Positions 9,001 through 16,939 of a stretch of DNA of 64,000 bases are shown here, in pieces. The translations under genes and the position numbers were made by a program. The notes beneath the pieces were generated by a model. It did no database searches and was not told where the DNA came from. It saw only the letters and a program-made list of their open reading frames with translations. The stretch is from Paenibacillus_AP thailandensis (GTDB lineage Bacteria > Bacillota > Bacilli > Paenibacillales > Paenibacillaceae). Position 1 is the first letter of the stretch; every line of letters begins with the position of its first letter. The stretch is taken from the NCBI RefSeq assembly GCF_042685365.1, contig NZ_JBHUMY010000007.1, positions 124,001 to 188,000 of the forward strand, given 5' to 3'.

Positions 9001-12000
9001 AGCAAATCCTGAAAATTTGGCACATGGTAGCTAGAATCATTATAGTCCGTAATCAAGTTACCGTTCCGGTCGAATAGATTTACAGAACGAACGTTTCCAT
9101 TCGGTAGAACGATAGGGTTAATGACTTGATCCACCATATAATCATCCCAAGGATCAGAGCCTTCAGTTTCCCCTAGAGTTTGGGTTTTAACGGTCATACC
9201 ATCCGACATACGAATGACATATAGATAATGATATCGTCCATTTCGGGTCAGACCCATGGTGCTGACATAGAGCAACTGGCCATCATCAGAAACAACCGGA
9301 TAGGACGCACCATCAGCGTTACTTAACGATACATCCTGTTTTAGTCCGTTCGGTGTTATCCAGACGACTGAGCTTGAACTGTTATAAATATTGTCCTGGT
9401 CTTCGCGTCTGTATGAGATGTATAGAGTTCCGTCTGTACCCTCGGTGATCTTCACATTTTGGAATGAGAAGTCGCTTGTATCAACCGGACTATTAGAAAG
9501 TGGAACTTCCCATAAAACAGACTTGGTTGCTAAATTATATCGTATTTGGTATAGTGCATAATCCCCCTTATATTCATACTGTAGGGTTAGATTAAGAATC
9601 GTATTATCGTTTGTAAACTTATAGCCTCGCATAAGTGTTTCTATAGACGTAACGTTTGAGGCAATCGCTGATCCATAGGGGATCACGAACGTATCGATAA
9701 GCTGCCCAGTATTGTTATAAACGGAATAGGTGAGCTTACGTGCTGCCTTATCTTCAACGGGTACATAAAATTGTTCCTTTGCATCAATCATTCGAACGCT
9801 ACCCGGAATCATAAAGGTCCGCAAAATATTACCGGTTATCGAATTCCGTTCGTTTACCGTTGTGCTTGAATCCGATCGAGCATAGGTGTATATGCGATTA
9901 ACGCCAAAAATTTGCTGATGGATCGTTTCGGAAGCATCTGCTTTCCACGGCTGCGCCGCATAAAGATCATCGGCCAAGTCGAACGCCGAACGCGAGTTCG
10001 GTCCCAATCCGGTATTCGGATAGTCGACATTAAAATCCGGATATTGCGCGTTCTTGGTGCTTAAATACGTATCGTCCGTTTTCCATGCGATTTTCTTTGC
10101 GTCACCGCCCGTATACGGCGTTTTGAGCTGCCAAGAGCGGAAGATCGAGGCTGGCGACAACGCGACTGTTGGCGGCAAGCTGTTTTCGCCCGGCTGTGTC
10201 GTTAAACCGTAAGCATCGAAGTCGACTTCCGGCGCATAGTTTAGAATCTCTATTCCAACGGAATCGGACCACTCGGATACTAGGCCGTAATCTTCTTTCA
10301 CCTGAGCACGGTACTCCCGGCTGCCGACCGTGGTATAGGTAACGGAAAGCGTCGATTTATATTCGCCGGTGTAAATATTAACCCATTCTTCCTCCTCAAA
10401 ATTGCCGTCGTCATCATCATCGTAACGCTCTTGAACGATAAGCTGCACAAGCTGGTCGCCGTCCGGACTGGCTCCGGTTACGAAAACGGTCTGTTCGCTG
10501 TTCCGGTATGCAAACTCCGGAGCAGCCAACTGTACGGTCGGCGCCTGATCGGGAACAACCTCCATCTGCAGCGTTCCCCAATCGCTGACGCGGCCGGTTG
10601 TGTCGTAAACTTTGCCCTCAATGCTGTACCATCCCAGCTCTTCCGGCGCTTTGCTCGGCCAGCCTGTCGTATAATCGGTGTCATCGGCTTTTTTGTATCG
10701 GTATTCCGATCTCGAGAAGTCAATCGACTCGCCGTATGATTCAAGCGGCGTATACGAGTTGTTCAGATGGTGAGGAGACGAAAATTCCCGGCCTTGAACT
10801 ACTCGGGTTGGCCCTGTTACGACTGCTACAGGTTTCGGATCAACAACCTCTAGGACAGCCGAGGCCGTATCTTCGTCGCCTTCGTCATTCCATACGCGCA
10901 AAGTCGCCCGATAGACTCCTGGTTCGTCAAACTGTACATTTTTAAACTGCCTTTTGTCGTCATCGGGTATGACTTCGGACAAGTTTTCGGAGAAGGTCCA
11001 TTCATAATTATCATAATTTTCTGAATAGTTTTCTAGTGAAGACGTATAACCGGCGACAATCCAATCCGGCACAAAGGCGATATCCGCAATAACCGGCGGG
11101 ATCGGTTCAGGCGTTGGTTCCGGCTTCGGCTCCGGCGTGGCTCCCGGATCTGGGGTAGGGGTAGGCGTTGCAACTCCCGGTCGCACGACCGTGGTTGTAC
11201 ACTCTATCGCTTGTTCGGCTGTCGTGCCGTCTGTAAAGTAGACCCTTGCCCGCATGACCCACGTTTCCGTGTATGTATCCGCTGTAGCCATTTTGTCTTT
11301 GCTGATCTTAAAATTGAAGGTCGTACTGATACTACTTTGGCCTGTACCATAGCTTGTTTTCGTCGTAAGCTGGCTGCCGTCGCCGGCACGGCCGTAGATG
11401 GTCCAATTCTTGACGGTACGGGATAGATTGCCTCTTACTGTCGCGGACAAAGTGCTTGTTACTTGAATATCTGTCCCATTAAACTCTGCCGTAGAAGGAT
11501 TAGCTTGGCAATCGCAAGTCACATAAGGTTCGTCCGTTGGAGGAATTAGTTCAAGGGTAAGGACGATTTTGGCTTCATATAAGTAGGTTTTTGCTGACCA
11601 GTTTGTTCTTGTCGATACATTATATTTGAACACAGTCCCGTAATTTGAACCGTATGATTCAGGTTGGTAACCAGTATTTTCATAGCTCATATTTACATAA
11701 GCTGTAAGATCGGCTTCATTATTTTGTACACTAAAATCGACTTTTACGTAATCGGAATTACTCGGTGTTGCTTCATCAATTTTTACTGAATTAGATTTTA
11801 ATTGTGAAAGTGTAATGGCGTTGGTTTCATTTTTGTAATAGTATTTCGTCGGCCCACTAAATCCATCACTTATCATAACTCCCCAGCCGTTAGAATCTTT
11901 AATGTCACTTGGCAAGGTTCTTCCGTTAATATCTGTTGTCAACTTTCCTGGACATACAGCAATGCCTCCAGACCAACATTCATCACCTATCGGGGGGGAG

Positions 12001-12455
12001 ATCGTATAAACGATTCCGGTTTTGCCTGATGTGATCTGCCATTGTTTACCGTTGTGCGTTCTAACGACACCAAAGTACATTTCAGATGTATACCCGATAT
12101 TTTTTACTTCGACTTCAACTCCGTTAAATGATGGAATAGAAATGACATTATTGTAAATGCTTCCTCCATACTGTCCCTGGTTGACGTCTTTTAGTCCGCC
12201 GTTCCCATCAGAAGCCTTTTTTATGATTTCATAAGTTTTTACTTGGTAGCCGTCCGGTATATATGAGCTGACATTCTTAACGACCGATTTAGTTGAGGAT
12301 GAACTAAATCGCTCAGATAAGGCATTATCTATTGTTACTGTTCTTGTGGTACTCTCAGCAGCATATGAGAAAGGCGTAAGCGGAAATATGCTTACGCCTA
12401 TCATCATAATGAGCAAACTTGCAATAAAGTGCTTATATTTATTTATTTTATCCAT
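6018..12455 (-). CDS. Giant secreted multidomain surface protein (PKD/LamG-type repeats)
   Basis: 2145 residues with an N-terminal signal peptide (cleavage near residue 33, after ...PFSYA). A polar N-terminal region reaches about residue 430, then a Pro/Thr/Glu-rich linker (about 436-460). Several PKD- or cadherin-like beta domains (about 462-770) include an acidic D-rich loop. Next come a beta-propeller-like segment (about 770-1250), a LamG/DUF1080-like jelly roll (about 1290-1400), further PKD- and FN3-like domains, and a C-terminal beta domain. There is no LPXTG or SLH anchor of its own. Its ATG overlaps the end of the SLH gene by 13 bases, so the two are translationally coupled and may act as anchor and partner. 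Exact domain families are judged by eye. Base composition varies along the gene; 11500-12455 is AT-rich. Confidence 0.75.
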   Translation of the reverse strand: MDKINKYKHFIASLLIMMIGVSIFPLTPFSYAAESTTRTVTIDNALSERFSSSSTKSVVKNVSSYIPDGYQVKTYEIIKKASDGNGGLKDVNQGQYGGSIYNNVISIPSFNGVEVEVKNIGYTSEMYFGVVRTHNGKQWQITSGKTGIVYTISPPIGDECWSGGIAVCPGKLTTDINGRTLPSDIKDSNGWGVMISDGFSGPTKYYYKNETNAITLSQLKSNSVKIDEATPSNSDYVKVDFSVQNNEADLTAYVNMSYENTGYQPESYGSNYGTVFKYNVSTRTNWSAKTYLYEAKIVLTLELIPPTDEPYVTCDCQANPSTAEFNGTDIQVTSTLSATVRGNLSRTVKNWTIYGRAGDGSQLTTKTSYGTGQSSISTTFNFKISKDKMATADTYTETWVMRARVYFTDGTTAEQAIECTTTVVRPGVATPTPTPDPGATPEPKPEPTPEPIPPVIADIAFVPDWIVAGYTSSLENYSENYDNYEWTFSENLSEVIPDDDKRQFKNVQFDEPGVYRATLRVWNDEGDEDTASAVLEVVDPKPVAVVTGPTRVVQGREFSSPHHLNNSYTPLESYGESIDFSRSEYRYKKADDTDYTTGWPSKAPEELGWYSIEGKVYDTTGRVSDWGTLQMEVVPDQAPTVQLAAPEFAYRNSEQTVFVTGASPDGDQLVQLIVQERYDDDDDGNFEEEEWVNIYTGEYKSTLSVTYTTVGSREYRAQVKEDYGLVSEWSDSVGIEILNYAPEVDFDAYGLTTQPGENSLPPTVALSPASIFRSWQLKTPYTGGDAKKIAWKTDDTYLSTKNAQYPDFNVDYPNTGLGPNSRSAFDLADDLYAAQPWKADASETIHQQIFGVNRIYTYARSDSSTTVNERNSITGNILRTFMIPGSVRMIDAKEQFYVPVEDKAARKLTYSVYNNTGQLIDTFVIPYGSAIASNVTSIETLMRGYKFTNDNTILNLTLQYEYKGDYALYQIRYNLATKSVLWEVPLSNSPVDTSDFSFQNVKITEGTDGTLYISYRREDQDNIYNSSSSVVWITPNGLKQDVSLSNADGASYPVVSDDGQLLYVSTMGLTRNGRYHYLYVIRMSDGMTVKTQTLGETEGSDPWDDYMVDQVINPIVLPNGNVRSVNLFDRNGNLITDYNDSSYHVPNFQDLLGKVFADSSGRQVTPRSAYDSTSGELRTFVQIFDGSSLVKSYTNPYANVRGYTQETAPPVWGFDYYQGDASSILPDGSIYIFAWNMVVPYVPAGQRGDYPKPVDDDTVEIINDNWGGLWFDPNTVMTNGAISFNVRIDDSTMNKQPIGAAVQIRDEKNMYTVEWTDTTLTLYKVSGGAKTALRSTPLDRLAGTTYAFKLEAINGTIRVYVNNLKKLEAYDSTFTKGSLGLMAIGQTKARFSNVVLTNYGDTYIEETAQTVLVNEQIKYDAIFSDIESDPKYAEKWTYNHDPNYFANPEGTSQYDDQTYSDPLSRLEKPGLYNITYQAQDNPGMEAYRMWSEPVTKELYVHRRPIAKPDVQFTGIVYAEGEALDYDTYDASYDPDVPDYLAKRKFRYRWADQSDWTNGKRLLYNRPGVELIIQEQVRDLHGAWSYWAETRVYKNALPPVNQTKPVMTITVPNGSQSAPSVYIADPTIKWTYYDAENDPQEQFYLKFTYVDTGERIMEVTYPGNDTSFILEEGTVELGRKVRVQGRVFSKGVWSDDSNITYFVLNTPPATKLLTMNGPDWDHPIYTNSKTPILKVQVTDGENQTPKYIDYEVFYSTGEQDIDTNTATGSTAYTPAPLREGLHIWRARANDGMIWGGYSENGYFFVDSVKPRDTEEKLDIKPTSVTVTFNPFTDPAPSSGHASRGLYMQKVNADGSITNIDLNGNGTAEYSVELPKGATSYTVNGLESGGRYRLMVTDYDVAGNEGLYEYIYFTTNRPPTADFDWTPKPVYEGDTVQFVTKAGDPDGDLLTAIYKLTSPSGAVQTFSYSLASPYLSDGPSVRMEEAGAWKMKLSVSDRLATDEIEKTITVLPLAVAGVVKHTELWERHRKDYNVKESGDESSPRSASTFWAGEKFVLEADTTLTGTDTAAERVEVRMSEYETELEPSAPGSTTWEGELWDESFSELKEGPYDFIFTAYYNNGVRKETVVTINISGTTDELLGVHRLH

Positions 12456-13675
12456 TGTCGATCTTTCACCTCAGTTAAGTAGAATTGAGTCGTTTTATCC
12501 ATTTGTTTGGCGTACTTTTCGAGATGAATAGGCAATGCTCCATAAGTTTGAATTTGGGATTGGATAAAGTCTTTATCTACGAAAGAATAATAAAAATCGT
12601 ATCCTGATGCACCGACTTTGTTTAATCGGAAAGTAGCATTGTTTTGATATAGACCTTTTTTATCAGTTAGTGAGTTATCATATACGTACTTTCTTGGGAT
12701 ATAAAAACCAGCAGAAGGGCCTTCATTTAACATATAAAAAGAGCTTCTAATATATTTTGCCTTTGTGCTATCAGCGACCTTACTTACTCCTTTTAATTTA
12801 TAAGCGAAGAGATAGCCATCATTTGCAGAAACTTTTTTACCCGAAAGCTCCCAATTATTTACTTGATTTGTATATTCGCTGTAGTAACCAGTTGAATCGC
12901 CGGGATCAAGTATAATCAGCTGCTCGATAACCACATCATAGGTAGAGTCGATATTCTTTGTATAAGGCAGCGGAACCAAGTCATTCTGATTGAACATCGT
13001 AATCATGTTATGGCGATGCCAAGCGATCTCGGCCGCCGAGGAAGCGCCTTTGTCAACCGGCAGCGTCCCGCCGTTTTGCAGTTGAAGCAGACGAGTGATA
13101 AGCACCGCCGCTTGGGCGCGTGTCGTTGTGCCGGCGGTGTCGATCGTGTCCGCGTTGGTACCGGTGCGCCCCAGCAATCCTGCATTCACAGCTCTAAACA
13201 TGAGCTCCGCGGCTGTCATGAATTTCCCTCTGTACTCCGCTTTTGCCCCGCGGATCGCAAGCTTCGCCATTTCATTACGTGTAACTGACTTATTGATGTC
13301 GCCCGTGTAATCGTTCGCCATATAGATTTTCGCATCCATAAGCGCTTGTTTATATGGCAAATACCATGCGCCGCTTGTCGCCGTATTCACTTTCAAATCA
13401 AACGTAAGAGCCATCACCTTCAGCAGCTCCGCCCGCGTAATCGGATTGTTCGGTTTAAACGTTCCGTCCGGATAACCGCTAAGGATGCCCGCTTGAACGG
13501 CTGTTTCAACCGAGCTTTTCGCCCATGCCGGAATCGTATCTTTGAACGTTGCTTTCTCCGATGCGGCTTGCACAGGACTCGACGGTATCCCTCCGCCCGC
13601 CGCCAACAGGAAACTTACCGTCAATGCCCCCGCAACCAAGTTCCGCAACCGCAATCCTTTTTTCATATCAGCCAA
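12443..13675 (-). CDS. SLH-domain cell-surface protein, chimaeric C-terminus
   Basis: 410 residues: a signal peptide (about 1-38) then three S-layer-homology repeats (about 43-205). The first repeat has the typical FKDTIPAWAKSSVE...YPDGTFKPNNPITRAELLK pattern. SLH domains bind pyruvylated secondary cell-wall polymer. The C-terminal half (about 232-410) matches no family I know. The encoding DNA switches from GC-rich (39 of 60 bases G/C at 13021-13080) to AT-rich (16 of 60 at 12541-12600) shortly after the SLH part, which suggests a recombined tail. The stop overlaps the start of the giant protein gene. Confidence 0.85.
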   Translation of the reverse strand: MADMKKGLRLRNLVAGALTVSFLLAAGGGIPSSPVQAASEKATFKDTIPAWAKSSVETAVQAGILSGYPDGTFKPNNPITRAELLKVMALTFDLKVNTATSGAWYLPYKQALMDAKIYMANDYTGDINKSVTRNEMAKLAIRGAKAEYRGKFMTAAELMFRAVNAGLLGRTGTNADTIDTAGTTTRAQAAVLITRLLQLQNGGTLPVDKGASSAAEIAWHRHNMITMFNQNDLVPLPYTKNIDSTYDVVIEQLIILDPGDSTGYYSEYTNQVNNWELSGKKVSANDGYLFAYKLKGVSKVADSTKAKYIRSSFYMLNEGPSAGFYIPRKYVYDNSLTDKKGLYQNNATFRLNKVGASGYDFYYSFVDKDFIQSQIQTYGALPIHLEKYAKQMDKTTQFYLTEVKDRQWIK

Positions 13676-13694
13676 CCCCTTTGTCTATCGTTAA

Positions 13695-13739
13695 AGTAAA
13701 AAAGCACGCAAAAAACCCTTAAGGATTTCAGCGTGCTTC
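13695..13739 (-). terminator. Leader terminator (attenuator) of the surface-protein operon
   Basis: On the minus strand AAGCACGC (13738-13731) pairs with GCGTGCTT (13709-13702), with further weak pairing inside, and is followed by a run of six T. It lies between the promoter at 13762-13791 and the SLH start codon at 13675, so it would stop transcripts unless overridden. I see no known riboswitch fold in the short space upstream of it. Confidence 0.65.
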
Positions 13740-13761
13740 GCTTCGCCACATAATTATTACC

Positions 13762-13791
13762 ATATTAATCTACAAAATGAAAATCTGTCAA
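13762..13791 (-). promoter_or_regulatory. Sigma-A promoter of the SLH/giant-protein operon
   Basis: TTGACA (13791-13786) and TAATAT (13767-13762) on the minus strand with an 18-base spacer. Start near 13755, giving a leader of about 80 bases that contains the terminator hairpin. Confidence 0.75.
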
Positions 13792-13979
13792 CCAAATTTC
13801 GACAGATTCATAGTCTGCCAGACCTCTAATTTTCCAAAATATCGTTGTCGGGCAGGAAATAGGAACTAGAGAACATATGCCGACAAAAAGCTCGCGGCAA
13901 CGGAAGCCGCAGCTGATTAACGAGTTTTCGCCTCGATGCTTGAAAATAGCTTAACTCAGCCACGGCTTACGCCCGTTCC
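13792..13979. other. Intergenic region, no gene seen
   Basis: Between the end of the GT-C-like gene and the surface-operon promoter. It contains a half-site resembling an SOS box (GAACATATG) but no matching second half, and no ORF I can support. Confidence 0.4.
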
Positions 13980-15437
13980 CTATCGCCGCACAACCTTCAC
14001 CGCTTTGGCCGCGATATACACGACCGTTGCCGCCGCCATCATGTCGAAGCAAACGTTAAACAGAAACAAATGCTTGCCGAGGTCGGCTTCCCCGTCTCCG
14101 ACAAGCGGAACGGCAAACGCACAGAGCCCGATCAGCCCGATCGCCGCAAAAAGCTCGATAAACAGCCTTCCCCGCCGCTCCCGGCTCCGGACATACTCTG
14201 CCGCCAGCACCGCGAAATACGCCAAATAAAAGAGCGACAAAAACAGGAGATTGCTCGGCAGCACCGTCCGCTTGAACTCGCTCCAGCCGCTATATTTCAT
14301 GGACAACGCGCCGTACGGCTTGCCCTCGGTTTTGTCGAAATTGCCCAGATAATAGGGCCGGATCATCATGCCGTTTTTGGCGCCCTGCTCCATTTTCTGA
14401 ACGAACCTGCCGGGATGCTTCAAGTAATAGAGCACGACGTCCTTATGGCTCATTCGGTCGAGATACGCCGCAATCTCCGGATCGTTCTGCTTGATCGGCG
14501 CGTCCTTCTGAAAATAGTTCGTGCCCGCATTGACGATAAATTTGGCCGGTAAGCCAAGCTCCTCCAAATCCCGCTCCGGATGCGGCGAATCCTTCAAGAT
14601 GCCGAAAAAGATCGACTGATACAGATTAATATGCTTAAACCCTTGCGGGGCAGCCGCGTACATTACGACCGACGCCAGCAGCAGCGCCGCCACGCCGCAC
14701 CACGCGCCCCTTCGCCATTTCCGGTCGCTGCGGACAAGACCTAACCGCAAACCGAGCAGCATGATGAGCAGCCCGATCGGCGCATTTTGCAGCTTCGTGC
14801 AAGCCACGAACGCCCCCGCCGCGAAGAAAAGAACAAGAAGCCAACCGGACGGCTTGTCCGAACGGACAATAGCCGCAGCCGCGCCAAACGTCATCAGCAT
14901 GAAAATAAGCGTGACAGGCTCCCCGAAAAAGGAGTTGAAATAAGCGATGTAACCGACGTCCAAGAATATGAAGGCCAGCACCGCGAACAGTACGGCATTC
15001 ACGAAAGCCGACTGCTGCTTGTAATGCTTGACGATCAAATACAGCGCCGCCAAAAAAAGAAGCGAATAAATCGCGGACAATACGCGAATATCGAATACGC
15101 TGCTGTCGATCAGCCTTCCGATGCCGCCCGCAAGCAGCACGAGAAGAACCTGAAGGGAAACGTATCGGCCAAGCTGAAAGGGCCCGTAGCCATACTCCGT
15201 ATGCGCATAGCCGAAATAACGGTCCCGGTAGCTTTCCTTCGGGTCCAAATAACCGATGCCGGCGCCGGACATCAGGCGCACGAAATCCCCGTTGTCCGCC
15301 ACGCCGATAACGGGCGGCAGCATAAGCGTAACGAACAGCACGACAAAGGCCGCCGCAACGAATAACCATTCCATTCGAGTCGGCTTACGAAGCTTATTCG
15401 TTATTCGCCGATTGTTCGTATTTTTCATCCTGCTCAT
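13980..15437 (-). CDS. Polytopic membrane protein, possible GT-C glycosyltransferase
   Basis: 485 residues with about a dozen hydrophobic segments. After the first helix there is a long extracellular loop beginning GVADNGDF. An acidic first loop with conserved Asp is a feature of GT-C glycosyltransferases that use lipid-linked sugars. A basic N-terminus (KNTNNRRITNKLRKPTR) supports cytoplasmic start. A second large loop occurs at about residues 290-390. The start has AGGAGG 10 bases upstream, embedded in the end of the EamA gene only 6 bases away, so both are one operon. Function is a guess from topology. Confidence 0.55.
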   Translation of the reverse strand: MSRMKNTNNRRITNKLRKPTRMEWLFVAAAFVVLFVTLMLPPVIGVADNGDFVRLMSGAGIGYLDPKESYRDRYFGYAHTEYGYGPFQLGRYVSLQVLLVLLAGGIGRLIDSSVFDIRVLSAIYSLLFLAALYLIVKHYKQQSAFVNAVLFAVLAFIFLDVGYIAYFNSFFGEPVTLIFMLMTFGAAAAIVRSDKPSGWLLVLFFAAGAFVACTKLQNAPIGLLIMLLGLRLGLVRSDRKWRRGAWCGVAALLLASVVMYAAAPQGFKHINLYQSIFFGILKDSPHPERDLEELGLPAKFIVNAGTNYFQKDAPIKQNDPEIAAYLDRMSHKDVVLYYLKHPGRFVQKMEQGAKNGMMIRPYYLGNFDKTEGKPYGALSMKYSGWSEFKRTVLPSNLLFLSLFYLAYFAVLAAEYVRSRERRGRLFIELFAAIGLIGLCAFAVPLVGDGEADLGKHLFLFNVCFDMMAAATVVYIAAKAVKVVRR

Positions 15438-15443
15438 TCCGTT

Positions 15444-16565
15444 CTAACCTCCTAATAAACGCAGCAGAACAATACCGCAAAAAGCGCCCGCCATTCCGGC
15501 GATCTCCAGCCTTGTGAACCTCTCCTTCACCACGAAACGCGTATATAGCAGCACAATGAGCACATTAAGCGCCGTGACCGCCGACACCAGCCCGGCCTTG
15601 CCGTAGCCGAACGCGGTAACGATCAGCATCATGCCGGCTGCATTCGTCAGGCCGACCAGCATGCCCGCTCCAAACGTGCGCCTTGCGGTCCACGGCCTCC
15701 CGCCGAGGCTCTCGCGAACCTCGACCGACGCATCCGTCTCGCGTGCCTTACCCGGTGCATCGGTGTTCGACTCCGCTTCGCGCACGGCATCCGAAGCCGC
15801 GGCAAGCGGCACCGCACACGCGTCGTACTCGCGGCTTGCCGCACCGGCTTGCTCCCCGCTTCGCAGTCCGGATGCCTCCCCGGCTTCCCCCCTCGCGTCG
15901 AAGCTCTCTGCGCCCGACCCATCCGTCTCGCGTGCCGCGATCCGGGCTTGGGCTTGGGACGCCGACGCCGCCTCATTCCTTATATCCTTTGCCCACCAGA
16001 GCGCAAAACAAACGGCCCCTGCCGCAAACATATAAAATAATGTCGGAAAAAGCGGAGCGCCCAGCTTCGTCGACCAGGAACCGGACAAGTCGTTGCCGGC
16101 AAACATAAGCAGCGCAAGCAGCGCCCACTGCGCGCCCTGCCAGTTGCCTGCCGCCAAGTCGTTCGAGTACCGGATCAGCAGAATGCCGGCCACAATAACG
16201 ACAAACGCCGCAAGCTGGTAGCCGTTCAAAGATTCATTCCAAAACAAATAAGCCAGCACGACGACCAAAACCGGCGGAAGCGCGGTAATAATCGCCACCA
16301 GCGACGCTTTGCCTACTTCAAAGCCCTTGAACATGCTGGCGTTCGCAATAAACGAGAACAACCCCATCTGAATGCCGACCAGCGCGGACAACGTCCATGT
16401 CTGGCCCGATAGGACTGCAGCCGCCAGGCTGACAATCGCCCCCATCGTAAACGTGCCGCACAGCAGCACGGTGCGGCTGAGCGGAAGCTTGCTAGCCGCG
16501 TGATAAAGAATCCCTCTCAACCCGAAACAAACCGCCGCCAACACGGCGAACCCTATCCACATCAA
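15444..16565 (-). CDS. EamA/DMT-family transporter with long polar insertion
   Basis: 373 residues, ten predicted membrane helices in two EamA repeats, the usual layout of drug/metabolite transporters. The family is normally about 290-310 residues. The excess is a roughly 100-residue hydrophilic Ala/Glu/Ser/Arg-rich linker between the two repeats (about residues 178-285), containing two related stretches, AARETDGS and KARETDAS. Such a linker would be cytoplasmic. Substrate unknown. First gene of a two-gene operon with the GT-C-like protein. Confidence 0.8.
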   Translation of the reverse strand: MMWIGFAVLAAVCFGLRGILYHAASKLPLSRTVLLCGTFTMGAIVSLAAAVLSGQTWTLSALVGIQMGLFSFIANASMFKGFEVGKASLVAIITALPPVLVVVLAYLFWNESLNGYQLAAFVVIVAGILLIRYSNDLAAGNWQGAQWALLALLMFAGNDLSGSWSTKLGAPLFPTLFYMFAAGAVCFALWWAKDIRNEAASASQAQARIAARETDGSGAESFDARGEAGEASGLRSGEQAGAASREYDACAVPLAAASDAVREAESNTDAPGKARETDASVEVRESLGGRPWTARRTFGAGMLVGLTNAAGMMLIVTAFGYGKAGLVSAVTALNVLIVLLYTRFVVKERFTRLEIAGMAGAFCGIVLLRLLGG

Positions 16566-16706
16566 AGGTGCCTGACCCCACTTTCGTTTTTCATGCTAAA
16601 CTCGATGACGTATGAAGCCGCTGTTAAGGACCGTCTTTTCAATCATAGTCAGCAGCTCCGCCGGTTTGCAATACAAAATCAGGTAAATATTTATTGAAAA
16701 AGGGAT

Positions 16707-16735
16707 TGCCACACCTGACACACCGTGTTAATATG
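16707..16735 (+). promoter_or_regulatory. Sigma-A promoter of the riboswitch-ABC exporter operon
   Basis: TTGCCA (16707-16712) and TAATAT (16730-16735) with a 17-base spacer; start near 16742, just before the aptamer. Confidence 0.75.
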
Positions 16736-16749
16736 TGGAAATAAAAACC

Positions 16750-16866
16750 GGAAGGGCTTCTAGGGATCCGACTCCAACGAGGATGTGGCGAACCAAGCGA
16801 AGCCGGCTCGGGCTTAAGTCAAGTCCGCGCAACACCGTGAGGGATAAAAGACCTTCGGAAAGTTCC
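16750..16866 (+). promoter_or_regulatory. ykkC subtype-2 riboswitch aptamer (ppGpp/PRPP class)
   Basis: The RNA contains the class hallmarks in order: CTTCTAGGGATCCG (16758-16770), an AACCAAGCG...GCCGG internal segment (16791-16805), then ACACCGTGAGGGATAAAAGA (16832-16851) and a GACC...GG.AAGTT tail (16850-16864). The ACACCGTGAGGGATAAAAG form and the ACCAAGCG segment fit the subtype-2 aptamers known to bind ppGpp or PRPP, not the guanidine-I consensus (GGTCCGAGAGA and GGGACAAAAGCC). I cannot decide between the two ligands by eye. The aptamer tail overlaps the 5' arm of the terminator, so ligand binding should favour read-through. Confidence 0.85.
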
Positions 16867-16904
16867 GCCTGCAATCGGGCGCAGCTTGACCGAAGGTCTT
16901 TTTT
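16848..16904 (+). terminator. Riboswitch expression-platform terminator
   Basis: AAGACCTTCGG (16848-16858) pairs perfectly with CCGAAGGTCTT (16890-16900), followed by T-rich sequence. The 5' arm is part of the aptamer's conserved 3' region, giving mutually exclusive folds. Confidence 0.85.
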
Positions 16905-16939
16905 GGCTTCCGGCGGAAAAGATCGAAGGAGGTCTAGGA

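Noticed and set aside
13850..13890. GAACATATG half-site as a LexA box
   Set aside because: The second half does not match and it is not near a suitable promoter.
16750..16866. Guanidine-I riboswitch assignment
   Set aside because: Lacks the GGTCCGAGAGA and GGGACAAAAGCC segments; has the subtype-2 ACACCGTGAGGGATAAAAG instead.
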